Below are positions 7,110 to 16,516 of a stretch of DNA of 61,099 nt, piece after piece. This DNA comes from an uncultured Eubacterium sp. (GTDB taxonomy: Bacteria > Bacillota > Clostridia > Lachnospirales > Lachnospiraceae). The notes below the pieces were generated by a model. It saw nothing but the letters and a program-made list of their open reading frames with translations. It did no database searches and was not told where the DNA came from. Where the stretch lies: NCBI GenBank assembly GCA_947089855.1, contig CAMUML010000023.1, positions 1-61,099 on the forward strand. The letters are read 5' to 3'. How positions within the stretch are numbered: the first letter of the stretch is position 1; every line of letters starts with the position of its first letter. The position numbers and the translations under genes were made by a program.

Positions 7110-8225
7110 ATGAAATTAAAACATTGTACGATAGATGAATTTGCACAAAGGACACAGGATAAAAAAATCGTGTGTTTTGGCGCTTATGTAATGCCATTAA
7201 GCCTGTGCAATGAATTTGAAGGATACCATTTTGAAAACCGGATTGCCTATCTGGTGGATAATGACAAGAAAAAGCATGGGACGGATTTTTGCCTGCCAAA
7301 TGGGCAGGTTAGGGAAATCCTTTCGGTAGGGCAGTTTGTAAGCCGGGCGGATAGCCAGACCGTGCTGCTAATTACAAGCGATTATTTTGCAGCGATTATC
7401 GGGCAGCTGGACCAATACCGGGAACTAGACCGATTGCCCTGCTATATCTATCCGTTTATGAAATATGATATGGAATACCCGGACAAGATACCATTAAAGC
7501 ACGCGGGCCAGCCGCTGATCCCAAAAACAATCCATTATTTTTGGTTTGGCAGGAATAAAAAAAACAGCCTAATGGAGCAGTGTATCCAAAGCTGGAAGAA
7601 GTTCTGCCCAGATTACAGGATCATAGAGTGGAATGAGGACAATTACGATATAACCAGGCATAAGTTTATGGAACAGGCATATAATTCCGGGAAATATAGC
7701 TTTGTTACAGACTATGCCAGGCTGGATGTTGTAAACCGCTATGGAGGTATTTACTTTGATACGGATGTAGAGGTGATAAAAAATATAGATGGCTTGCTGT
7801 ATAACGAAGCATTTTTTGGGCTGGGCACTTATGGGAGGATAGCTACCGGGCTGGGCTTTGGCGCAGTAAAGCAGCAAAAAGCGGTACAAAAGCTATTAGA
7901 GGCATATGGCCGGTTTTCATTTCTCAAAGAAGATGGGTCGTATGACCTGCGGACGAATACGATACGGGAGGCGCCCGTATTCCAGGAACTGGGCCTAATG
8001 CAAAAAAATAAATTCCAGATGGTTGCAGGCGCATCGGTCTTCCCATCGGATGTTATGTCCCCGCAGATACCGGGGTTCCATTCTTACCGGACGACCTGCA
8101 ATACGGTAACGGTACACCACAATGGATTCTCATGGGCCAGCGGGGCGCAGAAAGAGGAATTTGAAAGGTCGAAAGATGCATATGAAACGATCCGGGCAAG
8201 GTTTTGCCAGGAAGGGGAAGATTGA
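7110..8225 (+). CDS. GT32-family glycosyltransferase with N-terminal Rossmann-like domain
   Basis: A 371-residue cytoplasmic transferase. Residues ~1-125 form a Rossmann-like domain (KIVCFGAYVMPLSLC, YLVDND). Residues ~135-340 are an Och1/GT32-type catalytic domain opening IPKTIHYFWFG, with WNEDNYD and the metal-binding motif GGIYFDTDVEVI (DxD) near residue 215. The ATG at 7110 is chosen for the upstream AAGAGGG and because it aligns with the paralogue at 39710. It is the first gene of a transferase trio repeated in island II. The sugar donor and acceptor are unknown; GT32 members often use GDP-mannose or UDP-hexoses. Confidence 0.85.
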   Translation: MKLKHCTIDEFAQRTQDKKIVCFGAYVMPLSLCNEFEGYHFENRIAYLVDNDKKKHGTDFCLPNGQVREILSVGQFVSRADSQTVLLITSDYFAAIIGQLDQYRELDRLPCYIYPFMKYDMEYPDKIPLKHAGQPLIPKTIHYFWFGRNKKNSLMEQCIQSWKKFCPDYRIIEWNEDNYDITRHKFMEQAYNSGKYSFVTDYARLDVVNRYGGIYFDTDVEVIKNIDGLLYNEAFFGLGTYGRIATGLGFGAVKQQKAVQKLLEAYGRFSFLKEDGSYDLRTNTIREAPVFQELGLMQKNKFQMVAGASVFPSDVMSPQIPGFHSYRTTCNTVTVHHNGFSWASGAQKEEFERSKDAYETIRARFCQEGED

Positions 8226-8255
8226 TAAAAATAGATAGGCCAGCGGGGAGCCATT

Positions 8256-8357
8256 TATACTGCACACCAGTTAAATTTATAGTATAACCTGACTGCAGAC
8301 CGCCAGCCAGGCGCTTTCTTAGTTGTATTACTGTACATTCTGGCGGTTTGCAGTATA
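8256..8357 (+). repeat. 102-bp palindromic repeat, copy 2
   Basis: Perfect nine-base terminal inverted repeats (TATACTGCA and TGCAGTATA) enclose the same internal hairpin as the copies at 2565-2665 and 34910-35011. It fills the gap between the GT32-like gene and the CDP-glycerol-transferase-like gene. Island II has no such element at the equivalent place (40838-40937), so it inserted after the duplication or was lost there. Confidence 0.85.
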
Positions 8358-8395
8358 GAAAACAAGTTTGCCGACAAGGGGAGGGGGTATGGCAT

Positions 8396-9946
8396 TTGCG
8401 CAGGATGGAACAAAAACAGCTGGTAGACGTACTTGCCACCGTTTGGCATGGCATAGAAATGGTACCGGGCAAAAACCTGGATCCAGCTTCTGCGAAGGAA
8501 ATATTGGGAGAGTGCTGTAGGGCATTTGACGTAATCGGGGAAGCGGCAGAGAAAAGTGCGGCGCATGAAAGGCTGCCTTTATACCAGTCGGCCATACAAA
8601 AAGCAAAAAGGGGCATACAGGGTTTAGGGCAAGCCCTACAACGGCCAGAAGCAGGGCAAGGCCCACAGCATCCAGAAGCAGGGAAAAGCCTGGCGCAGCC
8701 TACAGCACTGCTGCCGCAGCTTAAACAGGATATAGAAAATTTGAAACAGGTGATCCTAGAAGAAACAAAGATCGAATATGCCATATTGTTCCTGCCCTAT
8801 AAAGCAAGCATGTGGGATTCGATGGAATCCATATGGCGCAGTGCAAAAGAAGACCCAAGGTGCAGCGCCTATGTCGCACCGGTCCCTTATTTTGACCGCA
8901 GCCCGGACGGTTCCTTTGGGCAGATGCACTATGAAGGCAGCCTGCTGCCGGATTATGTAGAGCTAACCGACTGCAGCAACCTGCACCTTGAGCTGCTCCA
9001 GCCGGATGCTATCTATATCCACAACCCTTATGATGACTGCAACTATGTGACTTCGGTACACCCGGCATTTTATTCTGGGGAGCTGAAAAAATATACCGGC
9101 CTTTTAGTATATGTATCATATTTCATAGCCGGTGTGTACAGCTCGATGGAAACAGCCTCTGTTTTTTGCCAGTCGCCGGGGATGGTGAATGCAGACCTTA
9201 TTATTGCACAATCAAACGTACATAAGCAGCTGCTGGCGGGAAACGGCAACCATCCAGGTAAAATAGCAGTGCTTGGAAGCCCGAAACTGGATTATGCCAT
9301 CAACCATATCAAGGATGCGCAGATACCGGAAGAATGGAGCGCAAAACTGGCAGGGGATACGGTATTCCTGGTATGCAGCAGCATTGGCCTGTTCCTGGCA
9401 TGGGAAAAAATGATGGATATTCATAGCGGGCTGCTGGATATGCTGCTCAACCGCTATCATGCTGCTGTTATCTACCGTCCACACCCGCTTTTGGAAGCAA
9501 CACTGCAGTCTATGCGCCCAGGCCAGTACAGCCGGTTTCAGGCATTCCTTTCCAAATATAAAGGGCATCCCAAATTTATATTAGATAAAACTGGCGATTT
9601 TATACCGGCAGCAGCAGCCTCCAACTGCCTGATCAGCGATTACAGTTCCGTCTGCTTTTCCTATGAGGCCATCGGCAAGCCCGTAGCCATGATGACCGAT
9701 GGGCCGCCGCCCGCGGACAACTATTACTTTGCTTTTGATTACCGCGGCGTTTCTTTTATCAATGTACAGGATTATTTTGATAAAAGCATGGATGGAGACG
9801 GGGCGCTGGAGCAATTTGTTTCACAGGTCATGGCAGGCAATGATTTTGGGAAGGAAACAAGGATGCAGATACTAAAACAGTCTGGCATATCCTTGGATGG
9901 CAAAAGCGGGGACAGGATACATAAGTATGTTATGGATTTATTATAA
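8396..9946 (+). CDS. CDP-glycerol glycerophosphotransferase-like protein
   Basis: A 516-residue protein. The N-terminal ~120 residues are a variable, partly Pro/Gln/Ala-rich helical segment. The rest matches the TagB/TagF-type fold, with VIYRPHPLLE near residue 356 and CLISDYSSVCFSYEAIGKPV near residue 412, where the D-Y-S-S motif binds the nucleotide diphosphate. It may transfer glycerol phosphate or another CDP/CMP-linked group to the growing glycan. The TTG at 8396 is preferred: GGAGGGGG lies eight bases upstream and the product then starts like its island II paralogue (ATG 40938). An upstream ATG at 8348 falls inside the 102-bp repeat and is unlikely. The transferred group is not known. 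Confidence 0.78.
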   Translation: MRRMEQKQLVDVLATVWHGIEMVPGKNLDPASAKEILGECCRAFDVIGEAAEKSAAHERLPLYQSAIQKAKRGIQGLGQALQRPEAGQGPQHPEAGKSLAQPTALLPQLKQDIENLKQVILEETKIEYAILFLPYKASMWDSMESIWRSAKEDPRCSAYVAPVPYFDRSPDGSFGQMHYEGSLLPDYVELTDCSNLHLELLQPDAIYIHNPYDDCNYVTSVHPAFYSGELKKYTGLLVYVSYFIAGVYSSMETASVFCQSPGMVNADLIIAQSNVHKQLLAGNGNHPGKIAVLGSPKLDYAINHIKDAQIPEEWSAKLAGDTVFLVCSSIGLFLAWEKMMDIHSGLLDMLLNRYHAAVIYRPHPLLEATLQSMRPGQYSRFQAFLSKYKGHPKFILDKTGDFIPAAAASNCLISDYSSVCFSYEAIGKPVAMMTDGPPPADNYYFAFDYRGVSFINVQDYFDKSMDGDGALEQFVSQVMAGNDFGKETRMQILKQSGISLDGKSGDRIHKYVMDLL

Positions 9947-9960
9947 GAAAGAGGGGGACC

Positions 9961-11142
9961 GTGGCAGCCGAACCATTTATATCGGTGATTATGCCGGTTT
10001 ATAATAATGAAACTTATTTACCGATTGCTGCAAAAAGTGTATTAGGCCAGGGGGTTGCGCAGCTGGAGCTGATTATTATTGATGACGGTTCCACAGACCG
10101 CACGCCTGTAGTGGCAGACCAGATAGCTGCCAGTGATAGCCGGGTAAGCGTTTTGCACCAAAAAAACCAGTGGATTTATGCGAGCTTTAATCATGGCATA
10201 GCCGCTGCGCGCGGCAAGTATATTTATATCCTAAATTCCGACGATACGTTAAGGCAGGGGGCACTGCCGCTGCTGTGCCACTGGGCACAACGTTACCAGC
10301 CGGATGTGGTGTGGACAAAGGTATTGCCTCACCTGTGTGACAGCCGCCAGCGTATTTTAAAATATGATATTTACGGCTATGGCAGGCTGGTGGAGGAAGA
10401 CCGCTATTATGCAGATGAACAGGCGGTAAGGGAAAATTGGCTGTATTTTTACCGGTCCAAACTGGCGTTTAACCAGGCAAACTTATACCGTAGGCAGATT
10501 GCCGCAGCCCATCCGTTCCGCAACGACGTATATGGGGCAGACCAATTTTTTAACCTATCCATTGCACCGGATGTCAAGTCAGCTGTAGTATTGCGTGAAC
10601 CGGTTTATGACCATTTCCTTTATGAAGCGGAAGGGATGAATGTTTCCAAAGGGAATTATTTTGGGTATGAACACCGTATGTTCAATGAATTATATGAGGC
10701 ATACACGGCCTTGTTCCGCTCCTGGGGGCTGTTAGGCCAGGAAGCGTCGGATGTATTTGCTGCTATGCGCCTAAATAACTTGACCAATGAAATCCGCAGC
10801 CTGTCCGCGAAACGGTGCCCGCTAGGTTTGGAGCAAAAACTGGAAAAAGTCTTTTCCGAATCCATCGATGAAACCGTATACCAATGTGCGGCCTCCACTG
10901 GGAGGATGGAAGAACTAAACAGCCGGGTACTGTCTGGCTGCCGGGAGCTGCTTTGTGCAGGGGCTGGGCAAAACCTGGGCCAGTACCAGTTTGTGTACGA
11001 CTATCTGGATTCTATGCTGCGGTATGAAAAAACAGAAACGGACTGGGAAAAGATCAAACGGGCAGTTTTCCATAAAAGGAACCCATACCGGATCGGTAAA
11101 AATTTTTATGACAAGCTGTTGGCGGCGGGCCATGTACAGTAG
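9961..11142 (+). CDS. Family 2 glycosyltransferase
   Basis: A 393-residue GT-A enzyme. The N-terminal ~110 residues have the GT2 pattern: ISVIMPVYNNE, LIIIDDGSTDRTP and the DxD-like YILNSDDT. The C-terminal half is an extended region found only with this subgroup. It starts at GTG behind GAGGGGG, 14 bases after the preceding stop, so it is co-transcribed. It is the third member of the trio duplicated in island II (42618-43808). Donor and linkage are unknown. Confidence 0.87.
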   Translation: MAAEPFISVIMPVYNNETYLPIAAKSVLGQGVAQLELIIIDDGSTDRTPVVADQIAASDSRVSVLHQKNQWIYASFNHGIAAARGKYIYILNSDDTLRQGALPLLCHWAQRYQPDVVWTKVLPHLCDSRQRILKYDIYGYGRLVEEDRYYADEQAVRENWLYFYRSKLAFNQANLYRRQIAAAHPFRNDVYGADQFFNLSIAPDVKSAVVLREPVYDHFLYEAEGMNVSKGNYFGYEHRMFNELYEAYTALFRSWGLLGQEASDVFAAMRLNNLTNEIRSLSAKRCPLGLEQKLEKVFSESIDETVYQCAASTGRMEELNSRVLSGCRELLCAGAGQNLGQYQFVYDYLDSMLRYEKTETDWEKIKRAVFHKRNPYRIGKNFYDKLLAAGHVQ

Positions 11143-11224
11143 ATGCAAACAGGCCTTTTGTGGACATGGACATGTTTAGGCATCTGTGGGCCGTGGGCTT
11201 TTAATAAGGGGCAGGGATGGATTT

Positions 11225-12319
11225 ATGAAAAAGGTTTTGATACTCCAGCGTATTATATCCTCTTATAATATGCCGTTATACAAACAAATAAATAAAAAAT
11301 ATGATGTTTTATTGGCTTATGGGCAGCAAGCTGAGGAGGAATGCGCAGAAATAGAAATGGTAAAGGTGCATTATCCGGATTACCAGGCATTTAAAGAAAT
11401 GCCGGAGGAAGCCTTTGGCCGTTTTATGGATGGGCTCTTATCAGCCTGTGAGGGCCGGGACATAGCGGTCCTTCCAATGGAGCCGCACAGCCGGATCTTA
11501 TCTATGATCGAGCGGCTGCATAAAAACAAGGTCAAAGCCGTCTTATGGGGTATTGGGGTCGCAGCTGGGTACAACACCAGGTATGATTCCCAGGATTACC
11601 GTTCCCCATCTTTTGAAAGTATGGTGGCAATGGCGGATGCCAGCGTGTTTTATACTGCATATCCAGTAAAAAAATATAGCAGCCGCTGTATCCCAAAGGA
11701 AAAGATGTTTGTGGCGCATAATACGGTAGCAGTGGATCCGGTGCAGGAAGCACCATGCAAAAGGGACCTTTTCCTGTTTGTAGGGACGCTGCTAAAGCAA
11801 AAAAGGGTGGATGTCCTGTTACGGGCATATGCACAGTGCCTGGAAGAAATGCCGGATGCACCGGACCTTGTAGTTATAGGGAAAGGCGAAGAATATGGAC
11901 CATGCAAAGAATGGGTGGAACAAAACGGGCTGGATGGAAAAATTACGCTGGCAGGCCCAATCTATGAGGAAGCGGTTTTAAAAGGCTATTTTTCCAGGGC
12001 CTTAGCGGTAGTATCTCCAGACCAGGCGGGGCTTTCCGTATTAAAGGCAATGGGGTATGGGGTTCCGTTTATCACTTGTTCCAACGCCATTACCGGAGGG
12101 GAAATTTTTAATATCGAACATGGTGTAAACGGTGTACTGTTTGACGATTTTTCTGAGTTAAAAGGTATTTTGTGCGATATTGCAGGCCACCCGGAAAAAT
12201 ATAGGCAGATGGGGGAACGTGCTTATGCACATTACCATTCCTGCCGGACAGTGGCAGACTGTGCCAAGGGGTTTTTCGATGCGTTTGCCTATGTACTAGA
12301 TGAGGGGGAAAACAGATGA
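11225..12319 (+). CDS. GT-B glycosyltransferase (GT4-like)
   Basis: A 364-residue protein. The C-terminal half has LFLFVGTLLKQKRVDVLLRAY, IGKGEEYG and a donor-site region SPDQAGLSVLKAMGYGVPFI, as in GT4 retaining transferases (E replaced by Q/A variants near the EX7E site). The N-terminus VLILQRIISSYNMPLY is typical of acceptor domains. The start at 11225 is set by AGGGATGG upstream; an earlier in-frame start at 11186 lacks support. Its TGA overlaps the next ATG (ATGA), so it is coupled to wecC. It has no counterpart in island II. Confidence 0.82.
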   Translation: MKKVLILQRIISSYNMPLYKQINKKYDVLLAYGQQAEEECAEIEMVKVHYPDYQAFKEMPEEAFGRFMDGLLSACEGRDIAVLPMEPHSRILSMIERLHKNKVKAVLWGIGVAAGYNTRYDSQDYRSPSFESMVAMADASVFYTAYPVKKYSSRCIPKEKMFVAHNTVAVDPVQEAPCKRDLFLFVGTLLKQKRVDVLLRAYAQCLEEMPDAPDLVVIGKGEEYGPCKEWVEQNGLDGKITLAGPIYEEAVLKGYFSRALAVVSPDQAGLSVLKAMGYGVPFITCSNAITGGEIFNIEHGVNGVLFDDFSELKGILCDIAGHPEKYRQMGERAYAHYHSCRTVADCAKGFFDAFAYVLDEGENR

Positions 12320-13536
12320 TAAATGTGATTGGGCTTGGCTATATCGGGCTGCCGACTGCTTTGATGCTGGCGGCAAACGGAAACCAGGTAGTTGGGACAG
12401 ACCATAACGCGGAATTGGTAGAAAAATTAAACCGCAGGGAAGCAGTTTTTGAAGAAGAGGGGTTAAAACCGTTGTTTTTGCAGGCGGTGGGGCAGGGGAT
12501 ACAGTTTACCTGCACATACCAGTCCTGTGAAATGTATATTGTAGCAGTCCCGACCCCTTACCAGAAAGCCAGTAAACAGATCGACCCCAAATATGTAGTC
12601 GATGCGGTAGCCAAAATTTTAGAGGTATGCCCAAAAGGCGCTGTTATTGTTATAGAATCCACGGTTTCCCCAAAAACGGTCGACCGCTATATCCGGCCGC
12701 TCGTAGCAAAGGCAGGCTTTGCCGACCCGGAAGGCATCCACCTCGTACATGCGCCAGAGCGGATTATCCCTGGAAATATGGTGTATGAATTGCAGCATAA
12801 TTCCAGGGCCATTGGTGCAGACAGCCCTGAAATTGCACAAAAAGTCCGTGCAGTATACGAAACATTCTGCAAAGGCGAAATTGTGTTGACCGATATACAA
12901 ACGGCTGAGATGTCAAAAATAGTAGAAAATACATTCCGTGATATAAACATTGCCTATGCAAACGAACTGGCGAAAATCTGCCACGCAGGCGGGCTGGACG
13001 TCTATGAAGTGATCCGCATAGCAAATATGCACCCAAGGGTACAGGTCCTTTCCCCAGGGCCAGGGGTCGGGGGCCATTGCATATCGGTCGACCCGTGGTT
13101 TTTGGTCGGGGACTATCCGCAGGATGCCACACTGATCCGTTCTGCAAGGACGGTGAACGATGCTATGCCCGCCTATGTAATGGAGCGCATCTTACAGATT
13201 ATGAAACAGGAAGGGATTTCGGATATACGAAGGGTAGGCCTGTATGGGTTAAGCTATAAGGAAAATGTAGACGATACCCGCGAAAGCCCATCCCTCCAGC
13301 TGCTATCCTATATGCAGAAATATTTTCTGGATGGGGCCAAATCCTATGACCCTTATGTAAAAGCAGATATTGTGGATAACCAGTACCATGATTTGGAAGC
13401 ATTTTTAGCGCAAGTGGATATGGTTGTTGTGATGGCGGCGCATAACGTGCTGCTTGCTAACCAGGGGCGGCTGGAAGGCAAAGTGGTATTTGATACAAGG
13501 AACAGGCTTGCATTGGAGCATCGGTACTGCCTGTAG
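12316..13536 (+). CDS. wecC: UDP-N-acetyl-D-mannosamine dehydrogenase
   Basis: A 406-residue UDP-sugar 6-dehydrogenase making UDP-ManNAcA from UDP-ManNAc with two NAD. The N-terminal Rossmann motif is GLGYIGLPTALMLA. The substrate domain includes VHAPERIIPGN, and the nucleophile Cys is in PGPGVGGHCISVDPWFL, wording typical of WecC/WbpA-like enzymes rather than UDP-glucose dehydrogenase. GLSYKENVDDTRESPS marks the C-terminal domain. It lies next to mnaA, which supplies its substrate, supporting the ManNAcA assignment. Confidence 0.9.
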   Translation: MINVIGLGYIGLPTALMLAANGNQVVGTDHNAELVEKLNRREAVFEEEGLKPLFLQAVGQGIQFTCTYQSCEMYIVAVPTPYQKASKQIDPKYVVDAVAKILEVCPKGAVIVIESTVSPKTVDRYIRPLVAKAGFADPEGIHLVHAPERIIPGNMVYELQHNSRAIGADSPEIAQKVRAVYETFCKGEIVLTDIQTAEMSKIVENTFRDINIAYANELAKICHAGGLDVYEVIRIANMHPRVQVLSPGPGVGGHCISVDPWFLVGDYPQDATLIRSARTVNDAMPAYVMERILQIMKQEGISDIRRVGLYGLSYKENVDDTRESPSLQLLSYMQKYFLDGAKSYDPYVKADIVDNQYHDLEAFLAQVDMVVVMAAHNVLLANQGRLEGKVVFDTRNRLALEHRYCL

Positions 13537-13568
13537 CCGGTGCGGTTTGGAAGGGGCAGGAGGGGGCC

Positions 13569-14705
13569 ATGAAAAAAGTAATGCTGGTTTTTGGGACACG
13601 GCCGGAAGCTGTGAAAATGTGCCCGCTTGTGCTGGAGCTAAAAAAACGGAAGTCATTGGAAGTTGTAGTATGCGTGAGCGGGCAGCACCGGGAAATGCTG
13701 GCAAGCGTCCTGGAGGTGTTTGGCGTTGTGCCTGGCTATAACCTGGATATTATGAAAAGCCGCCAGGCTTTATCGGATATTACGGCGGGTATTTTGCTGT
13801 CGATCGGTGAAGTCTTGTCCAAAGAAAAGCCAGGGCTTGTACTGGTTCACGGGGACACAACCACGGCTTTTACCACGGCTTTGGCCTGCTTTTACCAAAA
13901 AATACCCGTAGGGCACATCGAGGCCGGCCTGCGTACCTACAACCTCGCTTCGCCTTATCCAGAAGAATTTAACCGGCAGGCAGTGGGACTGCTGGCGCAA
14001 TACCATTTTGCGCCGACAAAACAGGCAAAGGAAAACCTGATTTTGGAGCACAAGCCGGAGGGTTCCATTTTTGTAACGGGGAATACCGTGATTGACGCTA
14101 TGAAAGTAACGGTTAAGGGGCAGTTTACCCATCCAGTACTGGCATGGGCCAAAGGAGCCAGGCTGATCCTTTTGACTGCGCACAGGCGGGAAAATATCGG
14201 GCAGGGGCTGGCCAATATTTTTCGGGCAATGCGCAGGGTTGCCAGCGAAAATCCGGATGTAAAGATCGTATACCCAGCCCATTTAAACCCCCAGGTCCGT
14301 GAACAGTGCCATGAGTTATTAAGCGGGTGCAGCGGCATCCGGGTGGTAGAACCTTTGGATGTTATAGAGTTCCACAATATTATGGCCAGAAGCTGCCTTG
14401 TGGTAACAGACAGCGGCGGCATCCAGGAGGAAGCGCCTTCCCTTGGGAAACCCGTGGTTGTATGCCGGGATACAACCGAACGCCCGGAAGGCATCCTGGC
14501 AGGTACCCTGCGGCTGGCCGGGACGTCGGAGGAGGGCATTTATGAAGCGGTTTGTAGGCTGCTCAACGATCCGGACGAATACCGCAAAATGGCAAAGGCA
14601 GCGAATCCTTACGGGGATGGCAGGGCGTGTGTGCGGATTGCGGATATTATTGAATTTGGCAAAGAAAACAGGGGCAGTGCAGCGGCAGACCTTATCGATG
14701 GCTGA
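13569..14705 (+). CDS. mnaA: UDP-N-acetylglucosamine 2-epimerase (non-hydrolysing)
   Basis: A 378-residue GT-B-fold epimerase converting UDP-GlcNAc to UDP-ManNAc. Family motifs are VFGTRPEAVKMCPLV, VHGDTTTAF, GHIEAGLRTY, LTAHRRENIG and VTDSGGIQEEAPSLGKPV. Length is normal. It is 32 bases after wecC and behind a GGCAGGAGGG ribosome site. A CapG-type role (UDP-L-FucNAc formation) was considered because capE and capF lie downstream, but the sequence reads as canonical MnaA/WecB. Confidence 0.93.
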   Translation: MKKVMLVFGTRPEAVKMCPLVLELKKRKSLEVVVCVSGQHREMLASVLEVFGVVPGYNLDIMKSRQALSDITAGILLSIGEVLSKEKPGLVLVHGDTTTAFTTALACFYQKIPVGHIEAGLRTYNLASPYPEEFNRQAVGLLAQYHFAPTKQAKENLILEHKPEGSIFVTGNTVIDAMKVTVKGQFTHPVLAWAKGARLILLTAHRRENIGQGLANIFRAMRRVASENPDVKIVYPAHLNPQVREQCHELLSGCSGIRVVEPLDVIEFHNIMARSCLVVTDSGGIQEEAPSLGKPVVVCRDTTERPEGILAGTLRLAGTSEEGIYEAVCRLLNDPDEYRKMAKAANPYGDGRACVRIADIIEFGKENRGSAAADLIDG

Positions 14706-14714
14706 AACCAACAG

Positions 14715-14820
14715 CAGAAAGCAGCAGTGGCCGCCAGATAAATAATTGAAGGAAAGCAGCAGTAGCGCCGTATAGATAAAGGAAAGGAAGCAGCAAAAGC
14801 CACCACATGGATTCTGGAAT
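14715..14820 (+). repeat. Three imperfect ~35-base tandem repeats
   Basis: Units beginning AGCAGCAGTGGCC, AGCAGCAGTAGCG and AGCAGCAAAAGCC and ending near a GGAAGG/GAATGG stretch follow each other between mnaA and the next gene. The last unit runs into that gene's start. Each carries a purine-rich, ribosome-site-like end, so the repeat may have arisen by slippage around an initiation region. Confidence 0.45.
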
Positions 14821-15997
14821 GGATATACAAAAAAAACAAAACAATGGCAATTTCAAAACAGCGGCTATAGGCAGGCAAAAGAAACCCGGATCCGGCAAGA
14901 GGGGTTCCCGCAGGCCAGCGGAGGCAGTACACCTATGTACGATTTTCGACTCCAATTACTTGGACAAAGGGCTGGCATTGTATGAATCCCTGGAAAAAAA
15001 CTGCAGGCGGTTTTGGCTATACATCTTTGCATTTGACGATATTGCATATGGCATTTTAAATAGGCTTTCCTTACCCCATGCAAAGATTATCAGCCTGCAG
15101 GAATTTGAAACGCCGCAGCTGGCAGCCTGCAGGGAGAAACGTTCCAAAGGGGAATACTGCTGGACCTGTACGCCGGCGGCGGTTGAATATGTGCTGGACC
15201 ATTTTCAGGTGCCGGTATGCACCTATATTGATTCTGACTTATATTTTTATAGTTCCCCGCAGGTGCTGCTCCAGGAATTTGAAAACAGCAATTGTTCCGT
15301 TGGCCTGGTAAAACACGGGTTTCCGGATACCGCCCACGGCAGGCAGAGCGAAAAAAGGTCCGGGAAATACTGCGTAGAGTTTAATACGTTCCGCAATGAC
15401 GCGCCAGGCAGGCAGCTGCTTACCTTATGGAAAAACTTATGCCTAGAGGAATGCTCGATTGAAACTGGCGGCGACCAGTACTATTTAACGGATTGGGGCA
15501 GTAAATACCCGCAGGTATACGAATACCAGAATGCCGGGGCAGGCGTAGCACCGTGGAACCTTATGAAATATAAGCTGGAAAAAGGCGATGGCAGGATCAA
15601 AGTGGCCTATAAAAAGAAACGGTACCAGCTCGTTTTTTACCATTTCCAGGGCATCCAGTATTCGGACGGCGGATACGTCAATATCAAGCTGGTTGCTGTC
15701 CCTGACGGGAGCCTGATTGGCAGGGGGACAGTCCGGATGCTCTACTATCCATACCTTGCCCATATCGAAGCAATCCGGCAGCAATTAAAAACCGCATACG
15801 GCCTGGACGTTTACCAGGATGGGTGCAGCCGTACTTTTGAGGTTGTACCATTCCGGCTGCTGCCATTTTTAAAAGCCGTAGCCAGAAAGGCAGTCCAGGA
15901 ATCGTTATGGTCGTCGTTAGATTTAATCATCCGTGTGTGCAGAAAAAGGGACGATATAATCAAACTTTGCAGCATAAAGGGGGAAGGCCAGCTATGA
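14807..15997 (+). CDS. Putative glycosyltransferase with DSD motif
   Basis: A 396-residue protein. The first ~35 residues are basic and variable. The core starts HLCTIFDSNYLDKGLALYESL and contains PVCTYIDSDLYFYSSPQ (DSD at about residue 145), the arrangement of GT8-like nucleotide-diphospho-sugar transferases seen in many polysaccharide loci. GGDQYYLTDWG and NLMKYK later in the chain fit that group. The stop overlaps the next ATG (ATGA). A start at 14819 is equally possible. Substrate unknown. Confidence 0.7.
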   Translation: MDSGMDIQKKQNNGNFKTAAIGRQKKPGSGKRGSRRPAEAVHLCTIFDSNYLDKGLALYESLEKNCRRFWLYIFAFDDIAYGILNRLSLPHAKIISLQEFETPQLAACREKRSKGEYCWTCTPAAVEYVLDHFQVPVCTYIDSDLYFYSSPQVLLQEFENSNCSVGLVKHGFPDTAHGRQSEKRSGKYCVEFNTFRNDAPGRQLLTLWKNLCLEECSIETGGDQYYLTDWGSKYPQVYEYQNAGAGVAPWNLMKYKLEKGDGRIKVAYKKKRYQLVFYHFQGIQYSDGGYVNIKLVAVPDGSLIGRGTVRMLYYPYLAHIEAIRQQLKTAYGLDVYQDGCSRTFEVVPFRLLPFLKAVARKAVQESLWSSLDLIIRVCRKRDDIIKLCSIKGEGQL

Positions 15998-16467
15998 ATG
16001 TACATGAGCATTTTAAGGTATTTGAATTTAACGAAATGGGGGACGAGCGCGGCAGCCTTGTTGTGATCGAAGGGGATGAGGACATCCCATTTGAGATTAA
16101 ACGGGTCTTTTATATGTATGGGACATCTGGCAGCTGGATACGGGGGCAGCATGCCAATAAGAAATCCGATTTTGTCCTGGTCAATGTCGCGGGGGCTTCT
16201 AAGGTGAAAATAGACGACGGCTTTTCCACCGCAGTATTGGAATTAAATAAACCGCGGATGGGTGTTTATATCCCTAAGATGATCTGGAAAGAAATGTTTG
16301 ATTTTTCCAAAGATTCGGTCATGCTTGTGCTTTCCAACGAACACTATGATGCGGATGAATATATTAGGGATTATGACGAGTATTTAAGGCAGGTGAAAGC
16401 GGCTTCTATACAAAGGGCAAAGGAAGGCCAGCCGCTGCAAAGGAGATCACAGGAACAGGAGAAATAG
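15994..16467 (+). CDS. fdtA: Sugar 3,4-ketoisomerase, FdtA/WxcM-like cupin
   Basis: A 157-residue cupin-fold enzyme of the FdtA/QdtA group, which isomerises dTDP-4-keto-6-deoxyglucose to the 3-keto sugar. Visible motifs are ERGSLVVIEG, VFYMYGT and RGQHANKKSDFVLVNVAG, which contains the catalytic His. It is coupled by ATGA overlap to the upstream transferase and followed by the matching aminotransferase. RmlA and RmlB, needed to make its substrate, are not in the window. Confidence 0.88.
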   Translation: MNVHEHFKVFEFNEMGDERGSLVVIEGDEDIPFEIKRVFYMYGTSGSWIRGQHANKKSDFVLVNVAGASKVKIDDGFSTAVLELNKPRMGVYIPKMIWKEMFDFSKDSVMLVLSNEHYDADEYIRDYDEYLRQVKAASIQRAKEGQPLQRRSQEQEK

Positions 16468-16516
16468 CTCGTACAAAAAGCAGCAAGGCAGGGGATGCCA
16501 ATTTAGGGGATAGATT

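Noticed and set aside
8053-8784. Long antisense open frames opposite the transferase genes
   Set aside because: They lack ribosome sites and family motifs, and they mirror the codon structure of the opposite genes.
13569-14705. CapG (UDP-L-FucNAc 2-epimerase) completing the CapEFG route
   Set aside because: Motif wording and adjacency to wecC fit MnaA; the hydrolysing epimerase at 50512 is NeuC-like. Neither reads as CapG.
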